Positions 20,648-30,333 are shown, counted from the stretch's first letter. The stretch: DNA of 64,000 bases from Pantoea brenneri (GCA_002095305.1 MIEI01000010.1:28759-92758), one strand, 5' to 3'. Notes: generated from the sequence alone by a model not told the origin. A program made the numbers and translations.

Positions 20648-21406
20648 TCAGCAGAGTTCGAGGTGGACCTCATGCTGCTCAATCACCTTCATCACGCTGG
20701 CTGGCGGCATTTTATCGGTGTAGAGATGATCCAGCAGGTTCATGTTGCCGAGGTTAACCATCGCGTTACGGCCAAATTTAGAGTGGTCCGCAACCAGCAT
20801 CACGCAGCGTGAGTTTTCAATGATGGCGCGCTTGGTACGCACTTCGTGATAGTCGAACTCCAGCAGTGAGCCATCCATATCGATTCCGCTGATGCCGAGA
20901 ATGCCATAATCAAGGCGGAACTGAGAGATGAAGTCGAGCGTGGCTTCTCCCATTACCGCCCCGTCACGGGTACGCACTTCGCCACCGGCGATGATGACCC
21001 GAAAATCGGGTTTCCCCATCAGCAGCATCGCCACGTTCAGGTTGTTGGTCACCACCCGCAGATCGTTATGGTTCAGCAGCGCATGCGCCACCGCTTCTGG
21101 CGTGGTGCCGATATCAATAAACAGCGTGGCACCATCCGGGATCTGGCTGGCCACCCGCTGCGCAATCCGCGCTTTCTCCGCCGACAACATCATCTTACGA
21201 TCGTGCCAGGCGGTGTTTTCAGAACTGGAGGGAAGCGCCGCGCCGCCGTGATGGCGCTGAATCTTATTTTGATCGGCCAGATCGTTCAGGTCGCGACGAA
21301 TGGTCTGCGGGCTCACCTCGAAATGATCCACCAGCTCCTCAGTACTGACATATCCCTGACGTCGGACTAAATCGATAATCGCGTCATGACGTTGCGTCTG
21401 CTTCAC
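20648..21406 (-). CDS. glpR: glycerol-3-phosphate regulon repressor GlpR
   Basis: A 252-residue DeoR-family repressor, full length and intact. The N-terminal winged helix-turn-helix covers residues 1-57 (STEELVDHFEVSPQTIRRDLNDL). The C-terminal sugar-phosphate sensor domain contains the DeoR signature GATLFIDIGTTPEAVAHAL near residue 90. It binds glycerol-3-phosphate and represses glp operons such as glpD, whose upstream region here has matching operators. It lies last in the glpE-glpG-glpR unit. K-12 strains often carry a broken glpR; this copy looks functional. Confidence 0.95.
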   Translation of the reverse strand: MKQTQRHDAIIDLVRRQGYVSTEELVDHFEVSPQTIRRDLNDLADQNKIQRHHGGAALPSSSENTAWHDRKMMLSAEKARIAQRVASQIPDGATLFIDIGTTPEAVAHALLNHNDLRVVTNNLNVAMLLMGKPDFRVIIAGGEVRTRDGAVMGEATLDFISQFRLDYGILGISGIDMDGSLLEFDYHEVRTKRAIIENSRCVMLVADHSKFGRNAMVNLGNMNLLDHLYTDKMPPASVMKVIEQHEVHLELC

Positions 21407-21447
21407 GTTCCTCTCCTGTTTTCTCGCTTATTCCTGAAATGCCGCGA

Positions 21448-22269
21448 CTAACGGCGCGCGATTTTTCGCGTATCGACCAGCGCCATGGCTAAGCCGACCA
21501 CCAGACCGGCGACGTGCGCCGCGTTGGCGATCGCCAGACCAAACGCGCCAAACCAGCCAATCACCAGCCAGACCAGCGCGAAGCCGATCAACCCACGTTC
21601 CAGATAAATGCCGCTGTCGGGATCGCGTTCACCGCGCAGCCAGCAATAGCCCATCAGCGCATACACCACGCCCGACAGACCGCCAAACCAGATGCCGCTG
21701 AATTTGGCCTGCATCCAGCCGCTCAGCAGCGCGGAGATCAGCATAATCACGAACAGCTTGCCGCTGCCGAGCCGCTTCTCTACCGCGCCGCCCAGATACC
21801 ACCACCACATCAGGTTGAACAGGATGTGCAGCAGTGAAAAGTGCAGCAGCGCATGGCTGAACCAGCGCCAGACCTCAAGATGCTGATCGGTGTCCGGCCA
21901 CGCCAGCCAGGACATCACGGTGCGATCGCCGACGATCTGCATCAGGATAAACACCGCAATGCAGAGCAGCATCACCGTCATGGTCAGCGGACCGGCACGC
22001 TCGCGGATGTTGGCCCAGATGTTGCTGCGCTCATAGCGTAAGCCGCTGTCCGTTTTGCCGCTGTGCCAGCTCGCCGCCTGATAGCGCGGATGGTTAGGAT
22101 CCTGCACGAACTGCTGAAGTTCGTTTTCGACCATCTCCAGCTGACTTTCATCATCCAGCATGATGACGTAGTGGCTTTCACGTTCAATACGCAGCGTGAC
22201 GCCGCGCGTTGCCATGTAGTCAACAAACGCCTGCGCCATGCGCGGTTGGTTAAATTGGGTAATGCGCAT
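21448..22269 (-). CDS. glpG: rhomboid intramembrane serine protease GlpG
   Basis: A 273-residue rhomboid protease. A soluble N-terminal domain (residues 1-70) is followed by six membrane segments. The catalytic serine is in [13 protein letters not shown] (near residue 198) and the catalytic histidine in [13 protein letters not shown] (near 251). The conserved WR and HxxxN-type elements are also present ([19 protein letters not shown]). It cleaves membrane segments of client proteins. The position between glpE and glpR is standard. Confidence 0.96.
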   Translation of the reverse strand: MRITQFNQPRMAQAFVDYMATRGVTLRIERESHYVIMLDDESQLEMVENELQQFVQDPNHPRYQAASWHSGKTDSGLRYERSNIWANIRERAGPLTMTVMLLCIAVFILMQIVGDRTVMSWLAWPDTDQHLEVWRWFSHALLHFSLLHILFNLMWWWYLGGAVEKRLGSGKLFVIMLISALLSGWMQAKFSGIWFGGLSGVVYALMGYCWLRGERDPDSGIYLERGLIGFALVWLVIGWFGAFGLAIANAAHVAGLVVGLAMALVDTRKIARR

Positions 22270-22298
22270 CAGTAACTCTCCATGTGACGAGCGGCAAT

Positions 22299-22625
22299 TT
22301 ATTCGCTGCCGTGAGCAACCTGCTGGGGAAAAGCGGCACGCCAGGCGTCAAACCCGCCGTCAATGCTATAGGCGGCGCTGAATCCCTGGCCCAGCAGAAA
22401 TTGTGCGGCGCCTTTACTGCTGTTGCCGTGATAACACATCACCAGCACCGGCAGGCTATGGTCCGCGCCGGCAACAAAGTCGCTGAGATTGCTGTTGGTC
22501 AGATGCAGTGCGCCGGCGGCGTGACCGAGGGCAAAGCTTTGTGGGTCACGGATATCGACCAGCAGGGCACCCTGCGCCAGACGGTCCTGCGCCTGCTGCA
22601 CATTAATACATTCAAACGTTTCCAT
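22299..22625 (-). CDS. glpE: thiosulfate sulfurtransferase GlpE
   Basis: A 108-residue single-domain rhodanese, the same length as E. coli GlpE. The active-site loop is [10 protein letters not shown] with the persulfide-forming cysteine near residue 65. [14 protein letters not shown] near residue 24 is the rhodanese signature. The ATG at 22625 is chosen; a longer in-frame start at 22637 adds only MRDT and is not conserved. It is first in glpE-glpG-glpR and divergent from glpD. Confidence 0.95.
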   Translation of the reverse strand: METFECINVQQAQDRLAQGALLVDIRDPQSFALGHAAGALHLTNSNLSDFVAGADHSLPVLVMCYHGNSSKGAAQFLLGQGFSAAYSIDGGFDAWRAAFPQQVAHGSE

Positions 22626-22728
22626 GGTGTCTCTCATAACATCGTCACAATGGCGCCTAGTGTAACCCGAGAATCAGCGCCTATAACCTGACAATCATTG
22701 CGGCTTTGTAATTTTTTCCCCGGCAGAA

Positions 22729-22840
22729 TGTTAGCTATATCACGCAAAATTGTTTTTACCTGGTTAAAAGCTGGCATCAATGTTGGTTTGCGATTATGAT
22801 TATGCTCGAAAACGAACATTAATGAACTATTCCGAACATC
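22729..22840 (+). promoter_or_regulatory. glpD control region: CRP-like site and tandem GlpR operators
   Basis: TGTTAGCTATATCACG at 22729-22744 matches the CRP half-sites TGTGA-N6-TCACA at eight of ten bases. TATGCTCGAAAACGAACATT at 22801-22820 closely matches the GlpR operator consensus. Directly behind it, 22821-22840 (AATGAACTATTCCGAACATC) is a weaker second copy. A -10-like TATGAT at 22795 would place the CRP site about 70 bases upstream of transcription start. The layout fits known glpD regulation: repression by GlpR and activation by CRP. Confidence 0.7.
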
Positions 22841-22852
22841 GGAGGAGATGAC

Positions 22853-24358
22853 GTGGAAACCAAAGACCTGATCGTGATCGGCGGCGGCATCAACGGTGCC
22901 GGCATTGCAGCAGATGCTGCAGGACGCGGACTGTCGGTGCTGATGCTGGAGGCGCGGGACCTGGCTTGCGCGACCTCCTCCGCCAGTTCAAAACTGATTC
23001 ATGGTGGCCTGCGTTACCTGGAGCACTACGAGTTTCGTCTGGTGAGTGAAGCGCTGGCCGAACGTGAAGTGCTGCTGAAAATGGCCCCGCATATCGCTTT
23101 CCCGATGCGCTTCCGCCTGCCGCACCGCCCGCATCTGCGTCCGGCGTGGATGATCCGTACCGGCCTGTTTATGTATGACCATCTGGGTAAACGAACCAGT
23201 CTGCCAGGCAGTAAGAGCTTGCGTTTTGGCGCGGATTCGGCCCTGAAGCCAGAAATCACGCGCGGATTCGAATACTCCGACTGCTGGGTAGATGATGCCC
23301 GCATGGTGGTGCTGAATGCGCAGGAAGTGGTGAAGCGTGGCGGTGAAGTGCGTACCCGTACCCGCGTCACCCGCGCCTGGCGTGAAGGCGGCCTGTGGAT
23401 GGTCGAAGCGGAAGATGTCGACAGCGGCAAAACCTACACCTGGCGCGCTAAAGGCCTGGTCAACGCGGCAGGCCCGTGGGTTAAACAGCTGTTCGACGAC
23501 AGCCTGAAGTTAAAATCGCCGTATGGCATTCGCCTGATCAAAGGCAGCCACATCGTGGTGCCGCGCGTGCATACCGAGAAGCAGGCTTACATTCTGCAGA
23601 ACGAAGATAACCGTATCGTGTTTGTTATCCCGTGGATGGATGAATTCTCCATCATCGGCACCACTGACGTGGAGTACAAAGGCGATCCGAAAAACGTTCA
23701 CATCGACGACAGCGAGACCGACTACCTGCTGAAAGTGTTCAATGGCCACTTTAAAAAGCAGCTGACCACGGACGATATTGTCTGGTCATACTCAGGTGTG
23801 CGTCCGCTGTGTGATGACGAATCCGATTCACCGCAGGCGATTACCCGTGATTACACGCTGGATGTGCGTGACGATAACGGCCAGGCACCGCTGCTGTCGG
23901 TGTTCGGCGGCAAGCTGACCACCTACCGTAAGCTGGCGGAACATGCGCTGGAGAAACTGGCGAAGTACTACCCGAATGCCGGTCCGGCCTGGACGAAGAA
24001 CTGCGTGCTGCCGGGCGGTAATATCTCCGGTACCCGTGAAGATTACGCCGCCAGCCTGCGTCGCCGTTATCCGTTCATTAGCGAAAATATGGCGCGCCAC
24101 TTCGCCCGTACCTACGGCAGCAACACCGAAACGCTGTTAGCCGGCGCGAAGAGTCTGGACGATCTGGGTGAGAATTTTGGTCATGAGTTTTACGAGGCCG
24201 AATTACGTTACCTGGTACAGCATGAATGGGTGCGTGAAGTTGACGATGCCATCTGGCGCCGTACCAAGCAGGGCATGTGGCTGAGCAAAGAGCAGCAGGC
24301 CCGTGTGGCAGAATGGCTGGCGCAGAAAGCCAAACCCACGCTGTCACTGGCGTCATAA
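22853..24358 (+). CDS. glpD: aerobic glycerol-3-phosphate dehydrogenase GlpD
   Basis: A 501-residue FAD-dependent, membrane-associated dehydrogenase that oxidises glycerol-3-phosphate to dihydroxyacetone phosphate and passes electrons to quinone. The N-terminal FAD-binding motif is VIGGGINGAGIAADAAGRG (residues 8-26). The signatures ATSSASSKLIHGGLRYLEH and GGKLTTYRKLAEHAL are present. The start is a GTG, chosen because GGAGGA lies six bases upstream and the length equals that of E. coli GlpD. It is monocistronic, with a terminator after the stop and GlpR operators before the gene. Confidence 0.97.
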   Translation: METKDLIVIGGGINGAGIAADAAGRGLSVLMLEARDLACATSSASSKLIHGGLRYLEHYEFRLVSEALAEREVLLKMAPHIAFPMRFRLPHRPHLRPAWMIRTGLFMYDHLGKRTSLPGSKSLRFGADSALKPEITRGFEYSDCWVDDARMVVLNAQEVVKRGGEVRTRTRVTRAWREGGLWMVEAEDVDSGKTYTWRAKGLVNAAGPWVKQLFDDSLKLKSPYGIRLIKGSHIVVPRVHTEKQAYILQNEDNRIVFVIPWMDEFSIIGTTDVEYKGDPKNVHIDDSETDYLLKVFNGHFKKQLTTDDIVWSYSGVRPLCDDESDSPQAITRDYTLDVRDDNGQAPLLSVFGGKLTTYRKLAEHALEKLAKYYPNAGPAWTKNCVLPGGNISGTREDYAASLRRRYPFISENMARHFARTYGSNTETLLAGAKSLDDLGENFGHEFYEAELRYLVQHEWVREVDDAIWRRTKQGMWLSKEQQARVAEWLAQKAKPTLSLAS

Positions 24359-24371
24359 TCAGGCAACACGG

Positions 24372-24400
24372 AAAAAAGCAGGCTCCGGCCTGCTTTTTTT
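24372..24400 (+). terminator. intrinsic terminator after glpD
   Basis: AGCAGGC and GCCTGCT form the stem around a TCCG loop. It is flanked by A6 on the left and T7 on the right. Confidence 0.9.
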
Positions 24401-24789
24401 AACTGCCGCAACCGGGTTACGGCAACAGGCTTTCGCGGTAAGCGTCAGTCGCGAATTGTCATGTCAGTGCTGAGGTCATTTAACGGTAATATAACTGTCA
24501 TGCGGTCACCGCTATTAAGCCGCATTAGCAGAAGATCTCCTTTTTATTAAATTTTTATTAATCCTGTCAGATTCACGCCAATATTAACCCCGATCAATAT
24601 TTATTCATTTAATTTCTGAATTACCGCCTAAACTCAATCTTTCATGTTTCGGTTATCCCGGCCACGCCGTGCTCATCGTTACTTTAAATCTAACGTTCGC
24701 GTGTTTTGCTTAATTGAACCATGCAACCAGAAAGTTCAGACTTCTCTCAGCAAAAACGACATATCCGTTATTTTAATCAGGAGGTTGAA
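24401..24789 (+). promoter_or_regulatory. mdc operon upstream region with a palindromic AATATT pair
   Basis: This 389-base gap between the glpD terminator and mdcA has no gene. It becomes A+T-rich from 24530 onward. AATATT occurs at 24580-24585 and again at 24596-24601, ten bases apart. Each half is itself a palindrome, so the pair has dyad symmetry of the size bound by LysR-type regulators. It is a candidate MdcR operator by position only. An AGGAGG ribosome-binding site at 24779-24784 serves mdcA. Confidence 0.35.
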
Positions 24790-26445
24790 ATGAACACAGG
24801 CCAAACGCCTGCCCGGGAATGGAACACACGCCGCAGTGAGAAAGCGCGGCGTCTGGCATCCTTCCCTGTTGATGGCAAAGTCATTCCTACTGAAAGAGCT
24901 GTTGAAGCATTTGAAAAATTGATTGCGCCCGGTGACCGGGTCGTGCTGGAAGGTAATAACCAGAAACAGGCAGATTTTTTATCGCGTACCCTGGCGGAAG
25001 TTAATCCAGCCAAAGTCCACGACCTGCATATGATTATGCCGAGCGTCGGCCGCAGCGAACATCTTGATATTTTCGAGAAAGGTATCGCCCGCAAACTCGA
25101 TTTTTCTTTTTCCGGCCCGCAAAGCCTGCGTATTTCCCAGCTGTTAGAAGATGGACAACTGGAAATAGGCGCGATTCACACCTATATCGAACTCTATTCC
25201 CGCCTCTACGTTGATCTGAGCCCGAACGTCGCGCTGATTGCCGGTTATAAAGCTGACCGTAAAGGCAATCTGTATACCGGCCCAAGCACCGAAGATACGC
25301 CGGCGCTGGTAGAAGCTGCCGCGTTTCGTGACGGTATCGTGATTGCTCAGGTGAATGAACTGGTCGATGACGAAACCGACCTGCCACGCGTCGACATCCC
25401 CGGTTCCTGGATCGACTATATCGTGGTGGCGGACAAACCTTTCTTTATCGAACCGCTGTTTACCCGCGACCCACGCCTGATCAAGCAGGAACATATCCTG
25501 ATGGCGATGATGGCGATCAAAGGGATCTACGCTGAACACCAGGTGCAGTCGCTTAACCACGGCATTGGTTTTAACACCGCCGCGATTGAACTGCTGCTGC
25601 CAACCTACGGTGAACAACTCGGCCTGAAAGGCAAAATCTGTAAGCACTGGACGCTGAACCCGCATCCGACGCTGATCCCGGCGATTGAGAGCGGCTGGGT
25701 TGAGAGCGTGCACTGCTTCGGCGGAGAGCTGGGCATGGAAGAGTACATTCGCGCCCGCCCCGATATCTTCTTCACCGGCAGCGACGGCTCTATGCGCTCT
25801 AACCGCGCCTTCTGTCAGCTGGCAGGCCAGTACGCGGTTGATATGTTTATCGGCGCAACCTTACAGGTTGATGGGCTGGCGAACTCCTCTACCGTGACCC
25901 GCGGTCGCCTTTCCGGCTTCGGCGGGGCGCCTAACATGGGCCACGATCCGCACGGCCGCCGCCATGCTTCGCCCGCCTGGCTCAATATGATCACCGAGCC
26001 AGATCCGATGCAGCGCGGTAAAAAACTGGTGGTTCAGATGGTTGAAACCTTCCAGGCCGGTGCAAAACCTACCTTCGTTGAAACGCTGGATGCGGTAGAG
26101 GTCGCAAAATCGACCGGCATGCCGCTGGCACCGGTGATGATTTATGGCGATGACGTTACCCACGTGCTGACCGAAGAAGGTATTGCCTATCTCTATCGGG
26201 CAGAAAGTCTTGAAGAGCGCCGCGCCATGGTCGCTGCGGTGGCCGGGATTACCGATATCGGTCTTGGCGTTGATGCGGCACGCGTAGCAGCCCTGCGTAA
26301 AAGCGGCAAAGTCGTCTATCCGGAAGACATGGGCATCCGTCGTTCAGATGCGACCCGCTCGCTGCTCGCCGCCAGCAGTGTCTCAGACCTGGTTGAATGG
26401 TCGGGCGGTCTTTATAACCCACCGGCAAAATTCCGGAGCTGGTAA
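24790..26445 (+). CDS. mdcA: malonate decarboxylase alpha subunit (malonate CoA-transferase-like)
   Basis: A 551-residue MdcA. In malonate decarboxylase it exchanges acetyl for malonyl on the carrier protein MdcC (acetyl-S-ACP:malonate ACP transferase). The protein has the two-lobed CoA-transferase fold. A GGAPNMGHDPHGRRH segment near residue 380 and the alpha-subunit block GLANSSTVTRGRLSGF precede it. The frame starts 23 codons earlier, but the ATG at 24790 follows AGGAGG and gives the expected 551 residues. Its stop overlaps the mdcB start (TAATG), showing translational coupling. It is the first gene of the mdcABCDEFGH cluster. Confidence 0.95.
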   Translation: MNTGQTPAREWNTRRSEKARRLASFPVDGKVIPTERAVEAFEKLIAPGDRVVLEGNNQKQADFLSRTLAEVNPAKVHDLHMIMPSVGRSEHLDIFEKGIARKLDFSFSGPQSLRISQLLEDGQLEIGAIHTYIELYSRLYVDLSPNVALIAGYKADRKGNLYTGPSTEDTPALVEAAAFRDGIVIAQVNELVDDETDLPRVDIPGSWIDYIVVADKPFFIEPLFTRDPRLIKQEHILMAMMAIKGIYAEHQVQSLNHGIGFNTAAIELLLPTYGEQLGLKGKICKHWTLNPHPTLIPAIESGWVESVHCFGGELGMEEYIRARPDIFFTGSDGSMRSNRAFCQLAGQYAVDMFIGATLQVDGLANSSTVTRGRLSGFGGAPNMGHDPHGRRHASPAWLNMITEPDPMQRGKKLVVQMVETFQAGAKPTFVETLDAVEVAKSTGMPLAPVMIYGDDVTHVLTEEGIAYLYRAESLEERRAMVAAVAGITDIGLGVDAARVAALRKSGKVVYPEDMGIRRSDATRSLLAASSVSDLVEWSGGLYNPPAKFRSW

Positions 26446-27308
26446 TGAAACTCCTGTCGCAGACTCAACCCGAGGCGCAGGCCAGCCTGCTGGCGATCAC
26501 AGCGCGCGATTGTCTGACCGATGAAGCGCGGCTGAGTCCCAAGCCAGGTCTGGTCGACAGTCGGGGAAACGGGGCGCATCAGGACCTGACGCTGGCCCTG
26601 ATGGAGCGTTCCGCCGAAAGCCTGGTGCCAACCTTCCTGGCGCTGGCCCGTCAGAGCTGGATGCGGCCAGCCGACATCGCCCTGCGCGAAACGGTGGGTC
26701 GTCTGGGACGTGAGGGCGAGCGGCAGATGATGGCGGCCACCGGCGGCGTGAATACCCATCGTGGTGCTATCTGGGCGCTGGGTCTGCTGGTCAGCGCGGC
26801 CGCAATGCACGGCGGACACGCCACGGCTGACAGCCTGACGCAGACAGCCGCAATGCTGGCAAGCCTGCCCGATCGGGCGGCACCGAAAGTGTTCAGCAAG
26901 GGGCTGAAAGCGAGTCACCGCTATCAGGTACCCGGCGCACGTGAGGAGGCGCAACAGGCTTTTCCTCACGTGATGCAGCTGGCGCTGCCGCAGTTATTGC
27001 GCAGCCGGGCAGCCGGTGCCAGCGAAAGCGAAGCCCGTCTGGATGCGCTGATGGCGATCATGACCTCACTCAGCGATACCTGCGTGCTGTCACGCGCCGG
27101 CATGACCGGACTGGAAACCATGCAGCGCGGTGCCCGCGCGGTGCTGCTGGCCGGTGGCTGCGGTACCGCTGAAGGTCAGGCCGCCCTCGCCCGTCTGGAT
27201 CGTCGCATGCTGGCACTGAACGCATCCCCAGGCGGTGCCGCCGATTTGCTGGCCGCTACGCTGTTTGTCGACAGGGTATGTCCGGCCACCAACCACTCTT
27301 TTAATTAG
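26445..27308 (+). CDS. mdcB: triphosphoribosyl-dephospho-CoA synthase MdcB
   Basis: A 287-residue CitG-family enzyme. It joins ATP and dephospho-CoA to make 2'-(5''-triphosphoribosyl)-3'-dephospho-CoA, the precursor of the MdcC prosthetic group. Family motifs are LSPKPGLVDSRGNGAH near residue 30, AATGGVNTHRGAIWALG near residue 98, and the C-terminal NASPGGAADLLA. It is a paralogue of citG at 54041, which shares TPKPGLVD, ATGGVNTHKG and LSPGGSADLL. It overlaps mdcA by one base and precedes mdcC by eight bases. Confidence 0.95.
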   Translation: MKLLSQTQPEAQASLLAITARDCLTDEARLSPKPGLVDSRGNGAHQDLTLALMERSAESLVPTFLALARQSWMRPADIALRETVGRLGREGERQMMAATGGVNTHRGAIWALGLLVSAAAMHGGHATADSLTQTAAMLASLPDRAAPKVFSKGLKASHRYQVPGAREEAQQAFPHVMQLALPQLLRSRAAGASESEARLDALMAIMTSLSDTCVLSRAGMTGLETMQRGARAVLLAGGCGTAEGQAALARLDRRMLALNASPGGAADLLAATLFVDRVCPATNHSFN

Positions 27309-27316
27309 AGGTCGTT

Positions 27317-27616
27317 ATGGAACACATCACATTATCTTTCCCTGCTAACCGCGCACTCAGCGGTAAAGCCCTGGCAGGGGTCGTTGGTTCCGGTGATATG
27401 GAAGTCCTGTACACCGCAACCGAAGGGCAAACGCTGAATATTGATATCACCACTTCACTGGATAACAGCGACGCCCGCTGGAAGGCGCTGTTTGACCGCC
27501 TGAATTTAATCAGCGGCCTGCCTGCCGGACAGCTGGTTATTCACGACTTTGGCGCAACGCCCGGCGTCGCGCGTATCCGTATTGAACAGGTATTTGAAGA
27601 GGTGAGCCATGCGTAA
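27317..27616 (+). CDS. mdcC: malonate decarboxylase acyl carrier protein MdcC (delta subunit)
   Basis: A 99-residue carrier protein that holds the substrate as a thioester through a phosphoribosyl-dephospho-CoA arm. The attachment serine is Ser25 in VVGSGDMEVLY, the same position as in Klebsiella MdcC. It has no similarity to the fatty-acid ACP motif DSL. AGAGG precedes the start. The last eight bases overlap the start of mdcD. Confidence 0.95.
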   Translation: MEHITLSFPANRALSGKALAGVVGSGDMEVLYTATEGQTLNIDITTSLDNSDARWKALFDRLNLISGLPAGQLVIHDFGATPGVARIRIEQVFEEVSHA

Positions 27617-28441
27617 CGATGCCAGTTTTATTGAATTACGTGCCCGTGAGCGTGCGCGTGCGCTGCTGGACGACGGCAGCTATCGCGAACTGCTGGATCC
27701 CTTCGAGGCATTATGTCGCCGTGGCTGGCACCGCAGGGTGTGGTGCCACAGTCCGATGACGGCATGGTGGTGGCACGCGGTACGCTGAACGGTCAGCCGG
27801 CGGTGGTGATTGCCATCGAAGGCACCTTCCAGGGCGGCAGCATGGGCGAAGTATCCGGCGCGAAAATGGCCGCGGCGCTCGAACTGGCCGCTGAAGACAA
27901 TCGCAACGGAATACCGACTCAGGCGGTGCTGTGCCTCGAAACCGGCGGCGTCCGTTTGCAGGAGGCTAATCTGGGACTGGCGGCGATTGCCGACATCCAT
28001 GCGGCGATTGTCGACCTGCGTCGTTATACCCCGGTTATCGGCATCATTGCCGGCACCGTCGGCTGTTTTGGCGGCATGTCTATCGCTGCCGCGCTCTGCA
28101 GCTACCTGATCGTGACACGCGAAGCACGCCTCGGCCTTAACGGACCACAGGTTATCGAGCAGGAAGCGGGCATTGAAGAGTATGGCTCTCGCGACCGTCC
28201 GTTTATCTGGAGCATGACCGGCGGCGAAATCCGCTACGCCAGCGGCCTGGTGGATGCGCTGGTCAGCGATGGCGTCAATGCGGTTAAAACTGCCATGAAT
28301 GACTTCATTGCCAAAGGCGTACCGGCGCAGCATCGCAGTGATAAATATGCGGATTTCCTGCCACGTCTGAGCAACTTCGACACCCGTCAGCAGGCCGATA
28401 CCGCTACGATTAAACAGCTTTTCGCCCGGGAGGATAAATAA
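27609..28441 (+). CDS. mdcD: malonate decarboxylase beta subunit (frameshifted in this sequence)
   Basis: MdcD, with MdcE, decarboxylates malonyl-S-ACP to acetyl-S-ACP; both have the carboxyltransferase (crotonase-like) fold. Translation from the ATG at 27609 reads MRNDASFIELRARERARALLD and then leaves frame near 27713. The downstream frame continues SPWLAPQGVVPQSDDGMVVARG to the stop. One extra base near 27714 joins them into 277 residues. The acyl-binding block GTVGCFGGMSIAAALCSYLI is intact. The stop overlaps the mdcE ATG. The single missing base suggests a sequence error, though four such events fall in this operon. Confidence 0.9.
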
Positions 28442-29240
28442 TGACCCAGACCAACAGCCGCGGTGCAACATGGCTGGCAAAACTCGCACCCGATGCGCAA
28501 CGCCTGAGTGGGCTGTGCCCCTCTGTTCAGGTCGCTGACGGCGAACTTAATGGCGAAAGCGTCCGCTTTATCGCCGTAGTCCCTGACGCAGACAATCACT
28601 ATCCCGTGCCGCCAGAGGTGAAGTCGGCCTGCTGGAAGGCTGGACGCTGGCGAAAGTGGTAAATGAAACCATCGACGCTGACAGCAACAGCGCGGTGAAA
28701 CGTCCGATTGTGGCAGTGATCGATGTGCCGAGTCAGGCTTATGGCCGCCGTGAAGAGGCGTTTGGTATTCACCAGGCGCTGGCCGGTGCCGCCGGTGCCT
28801 ACGCGAAAGCCCGTCTGGCCGGTCATCCGGTGATTGGCCTGATTGTCGGTAAAGCGATGTCCGGCGCATTTCTGGCGCACGGCTATCAGGCGAACCGGCT
28901 GATCGCGCTCAACGACCAGGGCGTGCTGGTGCATGCAATGGGCAAAGAGTCCGCTGCGCGCATCACGCTGCGTACCGTCGACGCGCTGGAAAAACTGGCG
29001 GCCACCATTCCACCGATGGCCTATGACGTCAGTAACTTCCACACCCTGGGCCTGCTGTCTGACCTGCTGACCGTGGCCGATCCTGATGCACCGTCAGATG
29101 CCGATCTGGCGATGGTTGAGATTGCCCTGCAGAAAGCTATCGCTGATGCCCGTCAGGATCCGAGCCTGAAAAACCGGCTGGGCGCTGAAAATCGCCGCAG
29201 CTCCTCGCTGGTCCGTGAGCGGATGCGCGCCAGCTGGTAA
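28441..29240 (+). CDS. mdcE: malonate decarboxylase gamma subunit (frameshifted in this sequence)
   Basis: MdcE is the partner of MdcD in the decarboxylase. The first frame (28441-28662) begins MTQTNSRGATWLAKLAPDA and reaches DNHYPVPPEVKS. Restoring one C at about 28603 (TATCCCGTG to TATCCCCGTG) yields NHYPRAARGEVGLLEGWTLAKVV and continues into the second frame to 29240. The result is 266 residues, the expected size. The GLIVGKAMSGAFLAHGYQANR segment near residue 140 is the active-site loop of the family. A hairpin follows the stop. Confidence 0.9.
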
Positions 29241-29282
29241 ACCCGACTACAAAACAAAAAAACCTGCCGGAAACGGCCTGGA

Positions 29283-29302
29283 CGGGGCGGATGACCGCCC
29301 CG
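29283..29302 (+). terminator. hairpin between mdcE and mdcF
   Basis: CGGGGCGG, an ATGA loop and CCGCCCCG form a perfect eight-pair stem with no T run after it. In the 132-base mdcE-mdcF gap it may reduce read-through or stabilise the upstream mRNA, separating enzyme-subunit expression from transporter and assembly genes. Confidence 0.5.
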
Positions 29303-29372
29303 CAATAAGGGCCGCTTTTAGAATTATAAACATCGTGTTAGCCAAGAATTCTTCTTAAAATACAGGTGATTT

Positions 29373-30332
29373 ATGATTTATATAATTGTTCATGCCCTTG
29401 CTCCAATCTTTGTGATCATGCTGCTGGGTTTCTGGGCCGGTAAGGCTGGAATGGTCAACAACAAAGACGTTTCACTGCTTAATATTTTTGTAATGGATTT
29501 TGCCCTGCCCGCTGCCCTGTTCAGCGCGACAGTACAAACCCCCTGGCCAGGCATCGTGGCGCAATGGCCGTTAATCGTGGTGCTTACCGGTGCCATGTGG
29601 ATCACCTACGCGGGTATCTATTTTGCCGCGACTAAAATTTTCAAAAAGTCGCCGCAGGATGCCGCAGTGCTGACGCTGACCGTTGCGCTGCCAAACTACG
29701 CTGCACTCGGCCTGCCGATTCTTGCCAGCGTTCTGGGTGAAAACCCAACAACTTCGCTCTCTGTAGCGGTATCCATTGCCTGTGGTTCAGTCCTGCTGAC
29801 GCCGCTGTGCCTGCTGATTCTGGAACGCGAAAAAGCCTTTGCGGCGGGAACCGCACACGGTTCAACGCTGACCATGCTGCCGATCCTGATGTGGCGTTCA
29901 GTAAAGAAACCGATCGTGATGGGTCCGTTGATTGGTGTGATGCTGTCAGCGCTGGGCGTTAAAATGCCGGATCTGGTGCTGGCGGCGATTAAACCGCTGG
30001 GCCTGGCGGCGACCGCAGCCGCGCTGTTCCTGACCGGGGTGATCCTCTCTGCGCGTAAACTGAAACTCAACGCCGTGGTTGGTGTCGGCACGATTACCAA
30101 ACTGCTGATTCAGCCCTTTATTGCCTGGGGTCTGGTGCTGGCGCTGGGTCTGAGTGGTCCGGTGGCGATTACTGCGATTCTGATGATTGCGCTGTCAGCC
30201 GGCTTCTTTGGCGTGGTGTTTGGTAACCGCTTCGGTGTGCAGTCGCCGGATGCTGAAGCCGTGCTGCTGTTAAGTTCGATTCTGTGTATTTTATCGTTAC
30301 CCCTGTTCATTACTCTGACTTCCGGAATGTAA
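29373..30332 (+). CDS. mdcF: malonate transporter MdcF (AEC family)
   Basis: A 319-residue membrane protein of the auxin efflux carrier (AEC) family with about ten hydrophobic segments in two halves. In Klebsiella the equivalent MdcF is the malonate carrier of the mdc operon. The N-terminal part has IFVIMLLGFWAGKAGMV and LPNYAALGLPI near residue 110, typical of the family. AGGTG precedes the start. mdcG begins one base after its stop. Confidence 0.93.
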   Translation: MIYIIVHALAPIFVIMLLGFWAGKAGMVNNKDVSLLNIFVMDFALPAALFSATVQTPWPGIVAQWPLIVVLTGAMWITYAGIYFAATKIFKKSPQDAAVLTLTVALPNYAALGLPILASVLGENPTTSLSVAVSIACGSVLLTPLCLLILEREKAFAAGTAHGSTLTMLPILMWRSVKKPIVMGPLIGVMLSALGVKMPDLVLAAIKPLGLAATAAALFLTGVILSARKLKLNAVVGVGTITKLLIQPFIAWGLVLALGLSGPVAITAILMIALSAGFFGVVFGNRFGVQSPDAEAVLLLSSILCILSLPLFITLTSGM

Positions 30333-30333
30333 T

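Noticed and set aside
27700..28620. Programmed ribosomal frameshifting in mdcD/mdcE
   Set aside because: No slippery heptamer or following pseudoknot is visible at the junctions, the family is normally read in one frame, and the same one-base loss recurs in unrelated genes.
29266..29302. REP/BIME element between mdcE and mdcF
   Set aside because: The hairpin is a simple perfect stem; the conserved REP head sequence is not present.
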